This document shows positions 53,122 through 63,781 of a DNA stretch of 64,000 bases, one piece after another (positions within the stretch are counted from its first letter, which is position 1; the number at the start of each line of letters is the position of its first letter). Both the position numbers and the translations under genes were made by a program. The notes under the pieces are model-generated. The model saw only the letters and a list, made by a program, of their open reading frames with translations, made no database searches and had not been told where the DNA came from. Source of the DNA: Actinomycetales bacterium (GTDB taxonomy: Bacteria; Actinomycetota; Actinomycetes; Actinomycetales; Cellulomonadaceae); NCBI GenBank assembly GCA_020444245.1, contig JAHLLI010000011.1:62001-126000 (forward strand), read 5' to 3'.

Positions 53122-54318
53122 ATGTCCCGCTCACGCCTGCTCGCACCCGTCGCGCTGACGCCCCTGGCCGCTCTCGCCCTCGCAGGCTGCGTCGCCAACA
53201 CCCCGGGTGAGGACACCCGCACGCTGACCGTGGACTCCTCGGCGACGGCCTGCACCGTCTCCGCCACCCGGGCGCCCTCGGGCACCCTGACCTTCGCGGT
53301 GACGAACAGCGGCCAGGAGGTCACCGAGTTCTACCTGTACGGTCCTGACGGGCAGACGGTGATCGGCGAGGCCGAGAACATCGGCCCGGGCCTGACCCGC
53401 AACCTCGTGGTCCAGGTCTCGCCCGGCGACTACGTCACCGCCTGCAAGCCCGGTATGGCCGGGGAGGGCATCCGCGCCCCGTTCACGGTGACGGACTCCG
53501 GCGCCGCCACGGGAGCCTCGGGCACCGCCGGCGCCACCGCCGACGGGTTGGCCGCGGCCGAGGCTGCCTACCTCGACTACGTCACCGGCGAGGTCTCCAC
53601 CCTCGTCGCCCGGACCCAGGACTTCGCCGACGCGTACGCGGCGGGCAACGCCGACGCCGCGCGCGCGCTGTACGCGTCGACCCGAGTGCACTGGGAGCGC
53701 ATCGAGCCCGTCGCCGAGTCGTTCGGCGACCTCGACCCGCTCCTCGACGCACGCGAGGCCGACCTCGCCGACGGCGAGGAGTGGAGCGGCTGGCACCTGA
53801 TCGAGAAGGACCTGTGGCCCCCGGCAGCCGCGCGCAACGGCGGCGACCGGTACACCCCCCTCACCGCGGACCAGCGCGTCACCGCCACCGAACGGCTGGT
53901 CGAGCTCACCGGCGAGCTGCACGACCGCGTCACGGCCGACGACTTCGCCTTCGCCGCCTTCCAGATCGCCAACGGCGCCAAGGAGCTCCTCGACGAGGTC
54001 GCCACCGGCAAGGTCACCGGCGAGGAGGAGATCTGGTCGCACACCGACCTGTGGGACTTCCAGGCGAACGTCGAGGGCGCGCAGGCGGCTTTCGAGGACC
54101 TGCGCCCGGTCGCCGAGCAGGCCGACCCCGACCTGGTGACCGAGCTCGACGCCCGGTTCGACGCGTTGCTCGCCCTGCTCGCGACGCACGGCTCGATCGA
54201 GACCGGCTTCACCACCTTCGACGCGCTCTCCGCCGACGAGGTGACCGCCCTCGCTGCCGCGGTCGACGCGGTTGCCGAGCCGCTGTCCCACCTCACCGCG
54301 ACGGTCGTCGGGGCGTGA
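53122..54318 (+). CDS. efeO: EfeO lipoprotein: cupredoxin plus imelysin/M75 domain
   Basis: A 398-residue lipoprotein (lipobox LAGC). An N-terminal cupredoxin-like domain (about 30-130, FAVTNSGQEVTEFYLY to FTVTDSG) is followed by a helical imelysin (M75) domain with the HxxE motif in GWHLIEKDLWPP. EfeO binds ferrous or ferric iron outside the membrane and passes it to EfeU. ATG 53122 has GAGGAG. Its stop overlaps the efeB start. Confidence 0.95.
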   Translation: MSRSRLLAPVALTPLAALALAGCVANTPGEDTRTLTVDSSATACTVSATRAPSGTLTFAVTNSGQEVTEFYLYGPDGQTVIGEAENIGPGLTRNLVVQVSPGDYVTACKPGMAGEGIRAPFTVTDSGAATGASGTAGATADGLAAAEAAYLDYVTGEVSTLVARTQDFADAYAAGNADAARALYASTRVHWERIEPVAESFGDLDPLLDAREADLADGEEWSGWHLIEKDLWPPAAARNGGDRYTPLTADQRVTATERLVELTGELHDRVTADDFAFAAFQIANGAKELLDEVATGKVTGEEEIWSHTDLWDFQANVEGAQAAFEDLRPVAEQADPDLVTELDARFDALLALLATHGSIETGFTTFDALSADEVTALAAAVDAVAEPLSHLTATVVGA

Positions 54319-55634
54319 CCCACCCACCGTCCCGCCGCGCACCCAGCCGTCGGGCGGTGCTCGGGCTCGCCGGGGGCACGGCCGGGCTCGCCGGGCTCGC
54401 CGCGGTGGGTGGTCTCGCCGTCGGCCGGTCCACCGCGCCCGACCCGGGCCTGACCGCCGAACGTCGCGTCTACCCGTTCACGGGAGCCCACCAGGCGGGC
54501 ATCGTCACGCCGCAGCAGGAGCGCGTGCACCTCGCGGCGTTCGACGTCACGACCACGGACCGGGCCGCGCTCGTCGCCCTGCTGCAACGCTGGACGACGC
54601 TGGCGGCCCGGCTCACCCAGGGCCTGCTCGCCGGTCCCGACGGGTTCGCGTCCGGACCCTACGACGCCCCGCCCGACGACACCGGGGAGGCGGCCGACCT
54701 GCCCGCGTCGGGCCTCACGATCACCGTGGGCTTCGGCCGCTCGCTGTTCCTGGGCGCCGACCGGGCAACGGACCGGTTCGGGCTCGCCTCGCGCCTGCCC
54801 GACGGCCTGATCGAGCTGCCGCACTTCCCCGGCGACGACCTGGACCCGGCCCGCAGCGACGGGGACCTGCTCGTCCAGGCCTGCGCCGACGACCCTCAGG
54901 TCGCCGTGCACGCGGTCCGGGCGCTGTCCCGCGCAGCGTTCGGCACCGCCCGGGTGCGCTGGACCCAGCTCGGCTACGGGCGGACCTCGGCGACCACCAC
55001 CGCGCAGTCCACGCCACGCAACCTGTTCGGCTTCAAGGACGGCACGGCGAACATCAAGGCGGAGGAGCCCGATGCCCTGGCCGATCACGTCTGGGTCCAG
55101 CCTGGCGACGGCAGCGTGGCGGCCGCCTGGCTCACCGGCGGCACGTACCTCGTCGGGCGGCGGATCCGGATGACCATCGAGACCTGGGACCGCACCTCGC
55201 TGCGCGAGCAGGAGACCGTCATCGGCCGCACCAAGCGCGAGGGCGCCCCGCTGTCCGGCGGCGGCGAGCACACGGCGCCCGACCTCACGGCCACCGGTAC
55301 CGACGGCGCGCCCCTGATCGACCCCGACTCGCACGTGCACCTGGCCCACCCGTCCTCGAACCACGGGGCGCGCATGCTGCGTCGCGGCTACACGTTCACC
55401 GACGGCAACGACGCGCTGGGCAGGCTCGACGCCGGGCTGTACTTCCTGGCGTACGTGCGCGACCCGCGGGTCGACTACGTGCCGGTCCAGGACGCGCTGG
55501 CGCGGCACGACCGGATGAACGAGTACATCCGGCACACCGCCTCAGCCCTGTTCGCGATCCCGCCCGGGGTTCCGGACGTCGCGCCGGACGGCTCGCTGCG
55601 CGGCGCCTACCTCGGCTCGACGTTGCTCGCCTGA
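54315..55634 (+). CDS. efeB: EfeB deferrochelatase/dye-decolourising-type peroxidase
   Basis: A 439-residue haem peroxidase of the DyP family. The N-terminus has a twin-arginine signal (SRRAVLGLAGGTAGLA), so it is exported folded with haem. The catalytic GFKDGTANIKAEE contains the GxxDG aspartate; the proximal haem histidine region is near DSHVHLAHPSSNHGARMLRR. It acts with EfeO/EfeU in iron uptake, possibly extracting iron from haem. GTG start overlaps efeO. Confidence 0.94.
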   Translation: MTHPPSRRAPSRRAVLGLAGGTAGLAGLAAVGGLAVGRSTAPDPGLTAERRVYPFTGAHQAGIVTPQQERVHLAAFDVTTTDRAALVALLQRWTTLAARLTQGLLAGPDGFASGPYDAPPDDTGEAADLPASGLTITVGFGRSLFLGADRATDRFGLASRLPDGLIELPHFPGDDLDPARSDGDLLVQACADDPQVAVHAVRALSRAAFGTARVRWTQLGYGRTSATTTAQSTPRNLFGFKDGTANIKAEEPDALADHVWVQPGDGSVAAAWLTGGTYLVGRRIRMTIETWDRTSLREQETVIGRTKREGAPLSGGGEHTAPDLTATGTDGAPLIDPDSHVHLAHPSSNHGARMLRRGYTFTDGNDALGRLDAGLYFLAYVRDPRVDYVPVQDALARHDRMNEYIRHTASALFAIPPGVPDVAPDGSLRGAYLGSTLLA

Positions 55635-55673
55635 CGCGCGTCCGCTCGGCGCCCGGCGACGCGGCGCAGCGCC

Positions 55674-57146
55674 TCAGCCCGTCCACGCCTGCTGGCCGGA
55701 CACCAGGCGCGCGGTCTCGGCCAGGCTGCCCGACAGGGACGGGTAGACCGACAGCGCCGCCGCGACCTGGTCGGCGGTCAGCCGCTGGGCGACCGCGATG
55801 GTCACCGGGAAGATCAGCTCCCCGGCCCGCGGGGCCACCACCACGCCGCCCACGACGATCCCGGTGCTCTCCCGCGCGAACAGCTTCACGAAGCCGTCCT
55901 TGATCCCCAGCATCTTCGCCCGGGGGTTGCGGTCCAGCGGCAGGTGGCTCACCACGTACCGCTCCCCCTGCTCGCGCAGCACGCGCTCGGACAGCCCGAC
56001 CGTCGCGATCTCGGGCGCGGTGAAGATGTTGGCCGCGACCGTCCCCGGGTCGAACGGCTGCACGGCGTCCCCCAGAGCGTGGGCCATCGCGATCCGACCC
56101 TGGGTCGCCGCGACCGACGCCAGCGGCAGCACCCCGGTGCAGTCCCCGGCGGCGTAGACCCCGCGCACGGACGTCCGCGAGACGCGGTCCACCTCGACGT
56201 GCCCGGACGGCGTGAGGCGCACGCCGGCCTCCTCCAGGCCGATGCCGCGGGTCGAGGGCACCGAGCCGACCGCGAACAGCGCGTGCGACCCCTCCACGAC
56301 GCGCCCGTCGGACAACGTCACCTCGACCCGGTCCCCCACCACCCGGGCCGCCTCGGCCCGGGACCGGCCCAGCACGGTCATCCCCCGCTGGCGGAAGACG
56401 TCCTCGAGCACCCGGGCGGCGTCGGCGTCCTCGCCGGGCAGCACCCGGTCACGCGAGGAGACCAGCACCACGTCGGCGCCGAGCGCGTTGTACGCCCCCG
56501 CGAACTCGGCGCCGGTCACGCCCGACCCGACCACGATGATCCGCTCGGGCAGCTCGGTGAGGCGGTACAGCTGGGTCCAGCTGAAGATCCGCTCGCCGTC
56601 CGGCACGGCCGTCGGCAGCACCCGCGGGGTGGCGCCGACCGCGACCAGCACGGTGTCGGCGTCCAACGTCGTGCTGTCGTCGACCACCACCCGGTACGGG
56701 CCGTCCAGCCGCCCGGTGCCGCGCACCACCCGGACGCCCTCGCGGTCCAGACGGTCGTGGATGTCGTCGGACTGCGCCCGCGCGAGCTCGACCACCCGCT
56801 CGTTGACCCGGGCCAGGTCCGCGCGGAACCGGACCGGCGCACCACCCGCCGCGGGGTCGGCGACCGGCTCCCCGTCCGGCCCGACGGCGCTGATGCCGAG
56901 CTCGGACGCGCGCTCGGCGATCGTCATCCACTCGGCGGTCGCGATGAGGGTCTTGGACGGCACCACGTCGGTGAGCACCGCGGCCCCGCCGAGCCCCTGC
57001 CGCTCGACCAGCGTGACGTCCGCCCCGGCGCGGCGGGCGGCCAGCGCCGCCTCGTACCCGCCCGGACCACCGCCGAGGATCACGACGCGGTGGTCACCGG
57101 ACTGCGGCTCGGGTGCTGCGGGAGCGGTCGCTGTCACCTGGGGCAT
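55674..57146 (-). CDS. NAD(P)H-quinone dehydrogenase (LpdA-like flavoprotein)
   Basis: A 490-residue flavoprotein of the disulfide reductase superfamily, with FAD motif GGGPGGYEAALAA, NAD motif GSGVTGAEFAGAY and C-terminal dimer domain. The redox-active CxxxxC is missing: the expected site reads GLGGAAVLTDVVPSK. Mycobacterium LpdA/Rv3303c has the same change and works as a quinone reductase, so a quinone role is favoured over lipoamide reduction. ATG 57146 gives the normal length; the longer upstream reading is rejected. Confidence 0.92.
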   Translation of the reverse strand: MPQVTATAPAAPEPQSGDHRVVILGGGPGGYEAALAARRAGADVTLVERQGLGGAAVLTDVVPSKTLIATAEWMTIAERASELGISAVGPDGEPVADPAAGGAPVRFRADLARVNERVVELARAQSDDIHDRLDREGVRVVRGTGRLDGPYRVVVDDSTTLDADTVLVAVGATPRVLPTAVPDGERIFSWTQLYRLTELPERIIVVGSGVTGAEFAGAYNALGADVVLVSSRDRVLPGEDADAARVLEDVFRQRGMTVLGRSRAEAARVVGDRVEVTLSDGRVVEGSHALFAVGSVPSTRGIGLEEAGVRLTPSGHVEVDRVSRTSVRGVYAAGDCTGVLPLASVAATQGRIAMAHALGDAVQPFDPGTVAANIFTAPEIATVGLSERVLREQGERYVVSHLPLDRNPRAKMLGIKDGFVKLFARESTGIVVGGVVVAPRAGELIFPVTIAVAQRLTADQVAAALSVYPSLSGSLAETARLVSGQQAWTG

Positions 57147-57189
57147 TCTGCCGTGCCGGCCTCGGCGAGCGCACCGGTGCGGCCGCGTC

Positions 57190-58239
57190 TCAGGCCGGCA
57201 GCAGCGCCCGCACCGCCTCCACCTGCGCGATCCGGTCCGCCGCACTCGCACCGGCCGGGTGCACCGTCGCCGTGGTGACCCCGGCGGCCTCGAGCGCCGC
57301 CAGCCCGTCGCGCACCGCACCCTCGTCACCGATCAGCGACGTGGCCGCCACCAGGTCCGCGGGCACCGCGGCGGCGGCCCCGGTCCGGTCCCCGGCCAGG
57401 AACCGCTCCTGGACCTCCGCCGCGGCCTTGGCGTACCCGAAGCCCGCGGCGAGCTCGGCGTAGAAGTTCTTGTGCCTGGCCCCCATCCCGCCCACGTAGA
57501 GAGCCAGGCGCGCACGGTGCGCCGCGAGCGCCGCCTGCACCAGCGGCCCGCGACCGACCGCGAGCGGGACGACGACGTGCACGTCCAGCGGCCCCAGCCC
57601 CGGGTCTCGCCGGGCGGCGCCCTCGGCCAGGGCGCGTCCCCACACCGCGTCGGCGCGCTCGGGGTGGAAGAACGCCGGCAGCCAGCCCTCGGCGATCTCG
57701 GCGGTCTGCGCGACGCTGCGCGGCGTCAGGGCCGCGATGGACACCGGGATCCGGGCCCGCCGCGGGGTGTTGACCAGGGCGAGCGGCTTGCCCAGCCCGG
57801 TCCCCTGGTCGGCCGGCAGCGGCACGTGCACCGCGGTCCCGTCGAGCACCGCGGGCTCGCGCCGCCAGATCGTCCGGCACACCTCGACGGTCTCGCGCAG
57901 CCGCGTCAGCGGCGCCACGAACGGCACCCCGTGGAACCCCTCGACCACCTGCGGGCCCGACGCGCCGAGGCCCAGCTCGAACCGCCCGCCGGAGACGTCG
58001 TCCAGGCCGGCGGCCGTCATCGCGAGCGTGGCCGGGGTCCGGGTGTAGGCGCCCAGGATCGTGGCGGCCAGCGCGACCCGGTCCGTCACGGCCGCGAGGT
58101 ACCCCAGCCGGCTCACCGCGTCGAACGAGTACGCCTCGGCGACCGCGACCAGGTCGATGCCCGCGCGTTCACCGCCGCGCACGACCTCCACGGCCGTGGC
58201 GAAGTCGTCCGCGTAGTCCACCGCGAGGCCCAGACGCAC
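57190..58239 (-). CDS. LLM-class flavin/F420-dependent oxidoreductase
   Basis: A 349-residue TIM-barrel luciferase-like monooxygenase. MRLGLAVDYADDFATAVEVV, RVALAATILGAYTRTPATLAM and GRFELGLGASGPQVVEG fit the F420-dependent group of actinobacteria. Cofactor (F420 versus FMN) is inferred. Likely roles are oxidation-reduction of organic compounds; substrate unknown. It reads into the LpdA gene (43-bp gap) and is divergent from the PNP gene. Confidence 0.88.
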   Translation of the reverse strand: MRLGLAVDYADDFATAVEVVRGGERAGIDLVAVAEAYSFDAVSRLGYLAAVTDRVALAATILGAYTRTPATLAMTAAGLDDVSGGRFELGLGASGPQVVEGFHGVPFVAPLTRLRETVEVCRTIWRREPAVLDGTAVHVPLPADQGTGLGKPLALVNTPRRARIPVSIAALTPRSVAQTAEIAEGWLPAFFHPERADAVWGRALAEGAARRDPGLGPLDVHVVVPLAVGRGPLVQAALAAHRARLALYVGGMGARHKNFYAELAAGFGYAKAAAEVQERFLAGDRTGAAAAVPADLVAATSLIGDEGAVRDGLAALEAAGVTTATVHPAGASAADRIAQVEAVRALLPA

Positions 58240-58349
58240 GCCGCCAACCTACCGACCACCGGGCCGCGAGGCGCTCCCGGCCGCGATGGGACCGCTCCCG
58301 GCGGGCCGCGTGGGGTGCGCGACGCCCGGCCCGGACTAGCCTGCTGACC

Positions 58350-59186
58350 ATGGACGACGCCGCCCTCCACCCCCTGGACGACCCCCGCACCGATCCGCTC
58401 GACGTGGCGGCCGACGCCGCGCGCGTCATCGCCGAGCGCACCGGGGTGCCGCGCCACGACCTCGCGCTCGTGCTCGGCTCCGGCTGGGGAGGTGCCGCCG
58501 ACCGTCTCGGCGACGTGGTCGCCGAGATCCCGTCCCACGAGATCCCCGGCTTCAGCGCCCCGGCGGTCGCCGGCCACGGCGCCACCACCCGCTCGATCCG
58601 CCTGGCCGGTACCGACCGGTACGCGCTCGTGCTGGGCTCGCGCACCCACCTGTACGAGGGCAAGGGCGTGCGCCGCGTCGTCCACGGCGTGCGCACCGCG
58701 GCGGCCACCGGAGCCCGCGCGGTCGTGCTCACCAACGGCTGCGGCGGGCTCAACCCCGACTGGCGCCCGGGCACGCCCGTGCTCATCCGCGACCACCTCA
58801 ACCTCACCGCGACCTCACCGCTCGAGGGCGCCACGTTCGTCGACCTCACCGACCTGTACTCCCAGCGGCTGCGCGACGTGGCACACACCGTCGACCCCAC
58901 CCTCGACGAGGGTGTCTACGCCCAGTTCCGCGGGCCGCACTACGAGACCCCGGCCGAGGTCGCGATGGCCGGCGTCATGGGCGCGGACCTGGTCGGGATG
59001 TCGACCACGCTCGAGGCGATCGCCGCGCGCCACGTGGGCCTCGAGGTGCTCGCCGTCTCGCTGGTCACCAACGCCGCGGCCGGGATCAGCCCCGAGCCGC
59101 TCTCGCACGAGGAGGTCCTCGAGGCGGGCCGCGCCGCCGGACCTCGGATCAGTGCCCTGCTCGCCGAGATCGTCGGGAGGATCTGA
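58350..59186 (+). CDS. Purine-nucleoside phosphorylase
   Basis: A 278-residue trimeric-type PNP that releases purine bases and ribose-1-phosphate. [14 protein letters not shown], the phosphate-binding segment [37 protein letters not shown] and [12 protein letters not shown] are present, the last two surrounding the purine site. It overlaps the mutase gene by 1 bp, which interconverts the ribose-phosphate produced. Confidence 0.95.
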   Translation: MDDAALHPLDDPRTDPLDVAADAARVIAERTGVPRHDLALVLGSGWGGAADRLGDVVAEIPSHEIPGFSAPAVAGHGATTRSIRLAGTDRYALVLGSRTHLYEGKGVRRVVHGVRTAAATGARAVVLTNGCGGLNPDWRPGTPVLIRDHLNLTATSPLEGATFVDLTDLYSQRLRDVAHTVDPTLDEGVYAQFRGPHYETPAEVAMAGVMGADLVGMSTTLEAIAARHVGLEVLAVSLVTNAAAGISPEPLSHEEVLEAGRAAGPRISALLAEIVGRI

Positions 59187-60937
59187 TGGGCCGCCACAGC
59201 GCCGGAGAAGCGAACGACGACCACCTGCTGCCCAGCGTCCGGACCTGGGTCGCGGACGACCCGGACCCGGTGACCGCGGCGGAGCTCACCGCACTCCTCG
59301 ACCGGGCCACCGCCGGCGACGCCGAGGCGCACGCCGACCTCGCCGACCGGTTCGCCGGCACGCTCGAGTTCGGCACCGCCGGGCTGCGTGGCGCGCTGGG
59401 CGGCGGGCCGAACCGGATGAACCGCGCCGTGGTCATCCGCGCGGCCGCCGGCCTGACCCGCTACCTCACCGACGCCCTCGCCGAGCAGGGCGAGCACGGC
59501 GACGGTCCCGGGCCGCGCGTCGTGATCGGCTACGACGCCCGCTACAACTCCGACGCCTTCGCCCGCGACACCGCTGCCGTGGTGACCGCCGCCGGTGGCG
59601 AGGCGCTCCTGCTGCCCCGCCGGCTGCCCACCCCGGTGCTCGCGTTCGCCGTGCAGCACCTGGACGCGGACGCGGGCGTCATGGTGACCGCGAGCCACAA
59701 CCCGCCCCAGGACAACGGCTACAAGGTCTACCTGGGCGGTCGGGCGGTGCCCGAGACCGGCCGCGGCGCGCAGATCGTGCCGCCGTACGACCGCGAGATC
59801 GCCGACCGGATCGCGGCGGTGGGCGCGGTCGCCGACGTGCCGCGGGCCGAGGAGGGCTGGACGGTGCTCGGTGAGGAGATCGTCACCGACTACCTCGCCG
59901 CCGTCGCCACCCTGCGCGCCGACGGCACCCGCGACCTTCGCGTCGTCCTCACGCCGCTGCACGGCGTCGGCGGCGCCCTGGTGGAGCAGGTGCTGCGCGG
60001 CGCGGGCTTCGCCGACCTGCACACCGTGCCGGAGCAGGCCGAGCCCGACCCGGACTTCCCGACCGTCGCGTTCCCCAACCCCGAGGAGCCCGGCGCGATC
60101 GACCTCGCGCTGGAGCTCGCACGGCGCGTCGAGGCCGACCTGGTGATCGCCAACGACCCGGACGCCGACCGCTGCGCCGCCGCCGTCCTGGACCCGCACA
60201 CCGGCGCCTGGCGGATGCTGCACGGCGACGAGGTCGGTGCGTTGCTCGGCGAGCAGGCGGCCGCCTCCCACGAGGGCGGCGACGGCGTGCTGGCCTGCTC
60301 GATCGTGTCCTCCCGGCTGCTGGCCAAGATCGCCGCGGCGCACGGCCTGGCGCACGCCTGGACCCTGACCGGGTTCAAGTGGATCGCCAGGACCGAGGGC
60401 CTCACGTTCGGCTACGAGGAGGCCCTGGGCTACTGCTGCGACCCCGGCCACGTCCGGGACAAGGACGGCCTGTCGGCGGCGCTCCTGCTGGCCCAGCTCG
60501 CCGCCCGCACCAAGGCCGACGGGCGCACGCTGCTCGACCTGCTCGACGACCTGGCCCGCCGGCACGGGCTGCACGTGTCCGACCAGCTCTCGGCGCGGTT
60601 CACCGACCTCTCCCAGATCCCCGCGACGATGGCCAGGGTCCGCCAGGCGCCACCGGCGGCCCTCGCCGGCTCGCCGGTGGTCGAGGTCACCGACCTTGCC
60701 CAGCCGGACCCGGCCGACGGCGTGCCGCCGACCGACGGCCTGCGCCTGGTCGCCGCGGACGGCACCCGCGTGGTGATCCGGCCTAGCGGCACCGAGCCCA
60801 AGGTCAAGTGCTACCTGGAGGTCATCGTGCCGGTCGAGGAGCACGCCCCCACCGCGACGCTGACCCAGGCCCGCACGGCAGCCCGCGAGCGGCTCGATGC
60901 GGTCCGCCAGGACCTGGCGACCGCCCTGGGCCTGTAG
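59186..60937 (+). CDS. Phosphosugar mutase (phosphopentomutase/phosphoglucomutase-like)
   Basis: A 583-residue member of the alpha-D-phosphohexomutase superfamily. The catalytic serine is in [18 protein letters not shown]; the metal loop is [15 protein letters not shown] is the sugar-binding loop and [12 protein letters not shown] the phosphate-binding loop. The position after PNP suggests conversion of ribose-1-phosphate to ribose-5-phosphate. The N-terminus is about 30 residues longer than the minimal fold. Confidence 0.94.
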   Translation: MGRHSAGEANDDHLLPSVRTWVADDPDPVTAAELTALLDRATAGDAEAHADLADRFAGTLEFGTAGLRGALGGGPNRMNRAVVIRAAAGLTRYLTDALAEQGEHGDGPGPRVVIGYDARYNSDAFARDTAAVVTAAGGEALLLPRRLPTPVLAFAVQHLDADAGVMVTASHNPPQDNGYKVYLGGRAVPETGRGAQIVPPYDREIADRIAAVGAVADVPRAEEGWTVLGEEIVTDYLAAVATLRADGTRDLRVVLTPLHGVGGALVEQVLRGAGFADLHTVPEQAEPDPDFPTVAFPNPEEPGAIDLALELARRVEADLVIANDPDADRCAAAVLDPHTGAWRMLHGDEVGALLGEQAAASHEGGDGVLACSIVSSRLLAKIAAAHGLAHAWTLTGFKWIARTEGLTFGYEEALGYCCDPGHVRDKDGLSAALLLAQLAARTKADGRTLLDLLDDLARRHGLHVSDQLSARFTDLSQIPATMARVRQAPPAALAGSPVVEVTDLAQPDPADGVPPTDGLRLVAADGTRVVIRPSGTEPKVKCYLEVIVPVEEHAPTATLTQARTAARERLDAVRQDLATALGL

Positions 60938-60953
60938 CGCTGGTCGCGGGCCC

Positions 60954-61727
60954 TCAGGCCTGCCACTCGCCGCGGTCCTCCAGGACCTCGCGCAGCAGGT
61001 CGGCCCGGTCGGTGACGATGCCGTCGACCCCGAGGTCGAGCAGTCGGCGCATGTCGGCAGGGTCGTTCACGGTCCACACGTGCACCTGCAGGCCGTGCGC
61101 GTGGGCGGCCTCGACCGTGCGCCGGTCGACCACCGTGACCCGCCCCTGGCGCTCGGGCACCTGCAGGCAGTCGACGTCGCGCGCGACCCCGGCCACCACC
61201 GACTGCGACCGCAGCCGCGCGCCGAGCAGGAACCTGACCACGCCCCCCGTGCTGGCCGACGTCGAGACCGGACGGGAGAGCTCGCTGAGCACGCCGCGGC
61301 GCCTGCCCCTGGCGAACGAACCCACCAGGACCCGGTCGTGCGCCGCCTCCCGCTCGATCACGGCGATCGTCGGCGCGATCGCCGCGGCGGCCTTCACGTC
61401 GATGTTGACCCGCAGGTCCGGCCAGGTGTGCAGCACCTCGGCCAGGGTGGGCACCGGCTCGCGGCCGCGGATCCGGGCCTGCCTGACCTGCGACCAGGGC
61501 AGCTCCGCGATCCGCCCCGTGCGGTCGGTGACACGGTCGAGCGACGCGTCGTGGAAGGCGATCGCGACCCCGTCGGCCGTGGCGTGGACGTCGGTCTCGA
61601 CATAGGAGTAGCCGAGGTCCACGGCCGCCTGGAAGGCGGCCATCGAGTTCTCCAGGCCGTCGCGGGAGAACCCACGGTGCGCGAGGGCGAGCGGGCGTGG
61701 GCCATCGAGGTAGCCCACCGTCCTCAC
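60954..61727 (-). CDS. Glycerophosphodiester phosphodiesterase
   Basis: A 257-residue GDPD-family TIM barrel. AHRGFSRDGLENSMAAF supplies the His-Arg-Glu, ETDVHATADGVAIAFHD the metal ligands and catalytic His, and VHVWTVNDPADMRRLLDLG the C-terminal strand. It hydrolyses glycerophosphodiesters to glycerol-3-phosphate. No signal peptide is seen, so it is probably cytoplasmic. The GTG at 61727 is chosen; an internal GTG at 61718 is possible. It is convergent with the mutase gene. Confidence 0.93.
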   Translation of the reverse strand: MRTVGYLDGPRPLALAHRGFSRDGLENSMAAFQAAVDLGYSYVETDVHATADGVAIAFHDASLDRVTDRTGRIAELPWSQVRQARIRGREPVPTLAEVLHTWPDLRVNIDVKAAAAIAPTIAVIEREAAHDRVLVGSFARGRRRGVLSELSRPVSTSASTGGVVRFLLGARLRSQSVVAGVARDVDCLQVPERQGRVTVVDRRTVEAAHAHGLQVHVWTVNDPADMRRLLDLGVDGIVTDRADLLREVLEDRGEWQA

Positions 61728-61830
61728 CTCGCTCCGCTCGGGTCCGGGTGGCGACGGAGGTCGCCTCGCCCTGCTCCCCCTGCGGAGCGCCGCACGTGCG
61801 GCGCGCTCCAGCGGACGCCCCTGGGCGCCC

Positions 61831-62535
61831 TCAGTACCCTCCAGGACCAGCGTCCTCCGCCCCGTCGGCACTGTCCAGGCCATCGAGCACGGCCGCAGTG
61901 CCCGACAGGCCCAGACGAGTGGCGCCGGCGGCGATCATGGCGAGGGCGGCCGCCCCGGTGCGGATCGCGCCGGACGCCTTGACGCCCAACCGTCCGCCGA
62001 CGGTGGCCGCCATCAGCTCCACGGCGTGCACGCTCGCCCCGCCCGCCGGGTGGAAGCCGGTCGAGGTCTTCACGAAGTCCGCGCCGGCGGCCTCGGCCGC
62101 GCGGCAGCAGCCCACCACCTGCTCGTCGCTGAGCGCCGCCGACTCCAGGATCACCTTGAGCACCGTCGGAGCGGGCACGGCCGCGCGCACCGCGGCGATG
62201 TCCGCCTGGACGTCGGCGAACCGCCCCTCGACCGCGGCGCCGATGTCGATGACCATGTCGACCTCGTCGGCGCCGTCGGCGACCGACCGCGCCGCCTCGG
62301 CCGCCTTGATGGCGCTGGCGTGCTTGCCGGACGGGAATCCGCAGACGGTGGCGACCTTGACGTCGCCGAGCGTGGCCCGGTCGATCGGCAGCATCGAGGG
62401 TGAGACGCACACCGAGTAGGTGCCGAGCTCCCTGGCCTCGGCGACCAGGGCGGCGACGTCGCCAGGGGTGGCCTCGGGCTTGAGGAGGGTGTGGTCGACC
62501 ATGTGCGCGACGGTGGCGCGATCGGGGGTGGTCAT
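61831..62535 (-). CDS. deoC: Deoxyribose-phosphate aldolase
   Basis: A 234-residue DeoC cleaving 2-deoxyribose-5-phosphate. The Schiff-base lysine is Lys156 in DFVKTSTGF; Lys186 (VKASGAIR) and Asp93 ([10 protein letters not shown]) are the other catalytic residues. It overlaps the adenosine deaminase gene (ATGA), so the two are cotranslated. It feeds nucleoside carbon into glycolysis. Confidence 0.96.
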   Translation of the reverse strand: MTTPDRATVAHMVDHTLLKPEATPGDVAALVAEARELGTYSVCVSPSMLPIDRATLGDVKVATVCGFPSGKHASAIKAAEAARSVADGADEVDMVIDIGAAVEGRFADVQADIAAVRAAVPAPTVLKVILESAALSDEQVVGCCRAAEAAGADFVKTSTGFHPAGGASVHAVELMAATVGGRLGVKASGAIRTGAAALAMIAAGATRLGLSGTAAVLDGLDSADGAEDAGPGGY

Positions 62536-63650
62536 GCTCGGTGTCGTCCCTTCGGGGTGTAGGCAGGTTGCAGCACGTCCTCGACGAGCGCCTCGCGCTC
62601 GTCCTGGTGCACCAAGGTGCTCCACGCGGCGGTCAACGCGACGTCGCGCAGGTCGTCCAGGGTCCAGCCGATCTCGACCAGCCGCCACAGCTCTGCGGTC
62701 GGCGAGGTCGCGGACATCAGACGGTTGTCGGTCGAGATCGTCACGGCGAAGCCGAGCCGGTGCAGCGCCGTGACGGGGTGCTCGGCGAGGCTCGGTGCCA
62801 GATGGGTGTGCAGGTTCGAGGTGGGGCACAGCTCGAGCGGCACCTGCTGGTCGCGGACCCAGTGCGCGAGGTCGCCGAGCGCCGCGCCGGACAGGCCGAG
62901 CGGGTCGTCCTCGGTCCGCCGGCCGAAGGTGATGTCCTCGACGAGCCGCGCGCCGTGCCCCAGCCGTACCGCCCCACCGACGTGCAGCGCCTCGGCGATC
63001 GACGGGACTCCGGCGCCCTCCCCGGCGTGGATCGTGACCGGCATGCTCGCCCGGCGCAGCATCCGCAGCGCGTTCTGGTGGCGCGCCGGGCCGAAACCCG
63101 CCTCGGGCCCGGCCAGGTCCACCCCGCCGACGCCCGTACGCCGCCAGCGCAGCGCGAGCTCGGCGGTCGCCCGGCCGTTGTCGGCCTGGCGCATGATCGT
63201 CAGGATCTGCACCACCCGGATGGCGCGGCCCTGCGCGGCGGCCCGGGCGATGCCGTCCGCGATCCCGTCGGCGACGGCGCCCACCACCTCGTCGCCGGTC
63301 AGCCCACCCTGCTGGTGCAGCTCCGGCGCGTAGCGCAGCTCGGCGTGCACCACGCCGTCCGCGGCGAGGTCCTCGACGGCCTCCGACGCGACCCGGCGCA
63401 GGTGCTCGGCCCGCTGCATCACCGCGACGGTGTGCTCGAAGGTCGTCAGGTAGTCCTCCAGCGAGCCCGACGAGGCCGACGCGAGGAACCAGTCCGCGAG
63501 GCCCGCGGCGTCCTCGGCGGGCAGCGGGTGACCGATCTCGTCGGCCAGCTCGAGCACCGTGGCGGCACGCACCCCGCCGTCGAGGTGGTCGTGCAGCAGC
63601 ACCTTCGGCAGGGCCGCGACCTGGTCGAGGGTCAGGTCGTCGGCGCTCAC
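62532..63650 (-). CDS. add: Adenosine deaminase
   Basis: A 372-residue zinc aminohydrolase converting adenosine to inosine. LLHDHLDGG carries the first two metal-binding histidines; later [21 protein letters not shown] and the metal Asp region ISTDNRLMS are intact. The GTG at 63650 is taken because residues further upstream show no family pattern. It is cotranslated with deoC; inosine is a substrate of the PNP encoded at 58350. Confidence 0.95.
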   Translation of the reverse strand: MSADDLTLDQVAALPKVLLHDHLDGGVRAATVLELADEIGHPLPAEDAAGLADWFLASASSGSLEDYLTTFEHTVAVMQRAEHLRRVASEAVEDLAADGVVHAELRYAPELHQQGGLTGDEVVGAVADGIADGIARAAAQGRAIRVVQILTIMRQADNGRATAELALRWRRTGVGGVDLAGPEAGFGPARHQNALRMLRRASMPVTIHAGEGAGVPSIAEALHVGGAVRLGHGARLVEDITFGRRTEDDPLGLSGAALGDLAHWVRDQQVPLELCPTSNLHTHLAPSLAEHPVTALHRLGFAVTISTDNRLMSATSPTAELWRLVEIGWTLDDLRDVALTAAWSTLVHQDEREALVEDVLQPAYTPKGRHRA

Positions 63651-63781
63651 CCCCCGAGCGTAGTGCGCCCCGGCCGGGCGGGCGGGTTTGCAGAACCCGA
63701 ACACGGGCCGGGCCGAACCCTGACGAGGCCGCGCCACGGTGTGCCCAGGTGCCCGCCAGGGGCACCACGGAGGGAGGACCC

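Noticed and set aside
55674-57146. Dihydrolipoamide dehydrogenase
   Set aside because: The redox-active CxxxxC motif is missing, as in LpdA-type quinone dehydrogenases.
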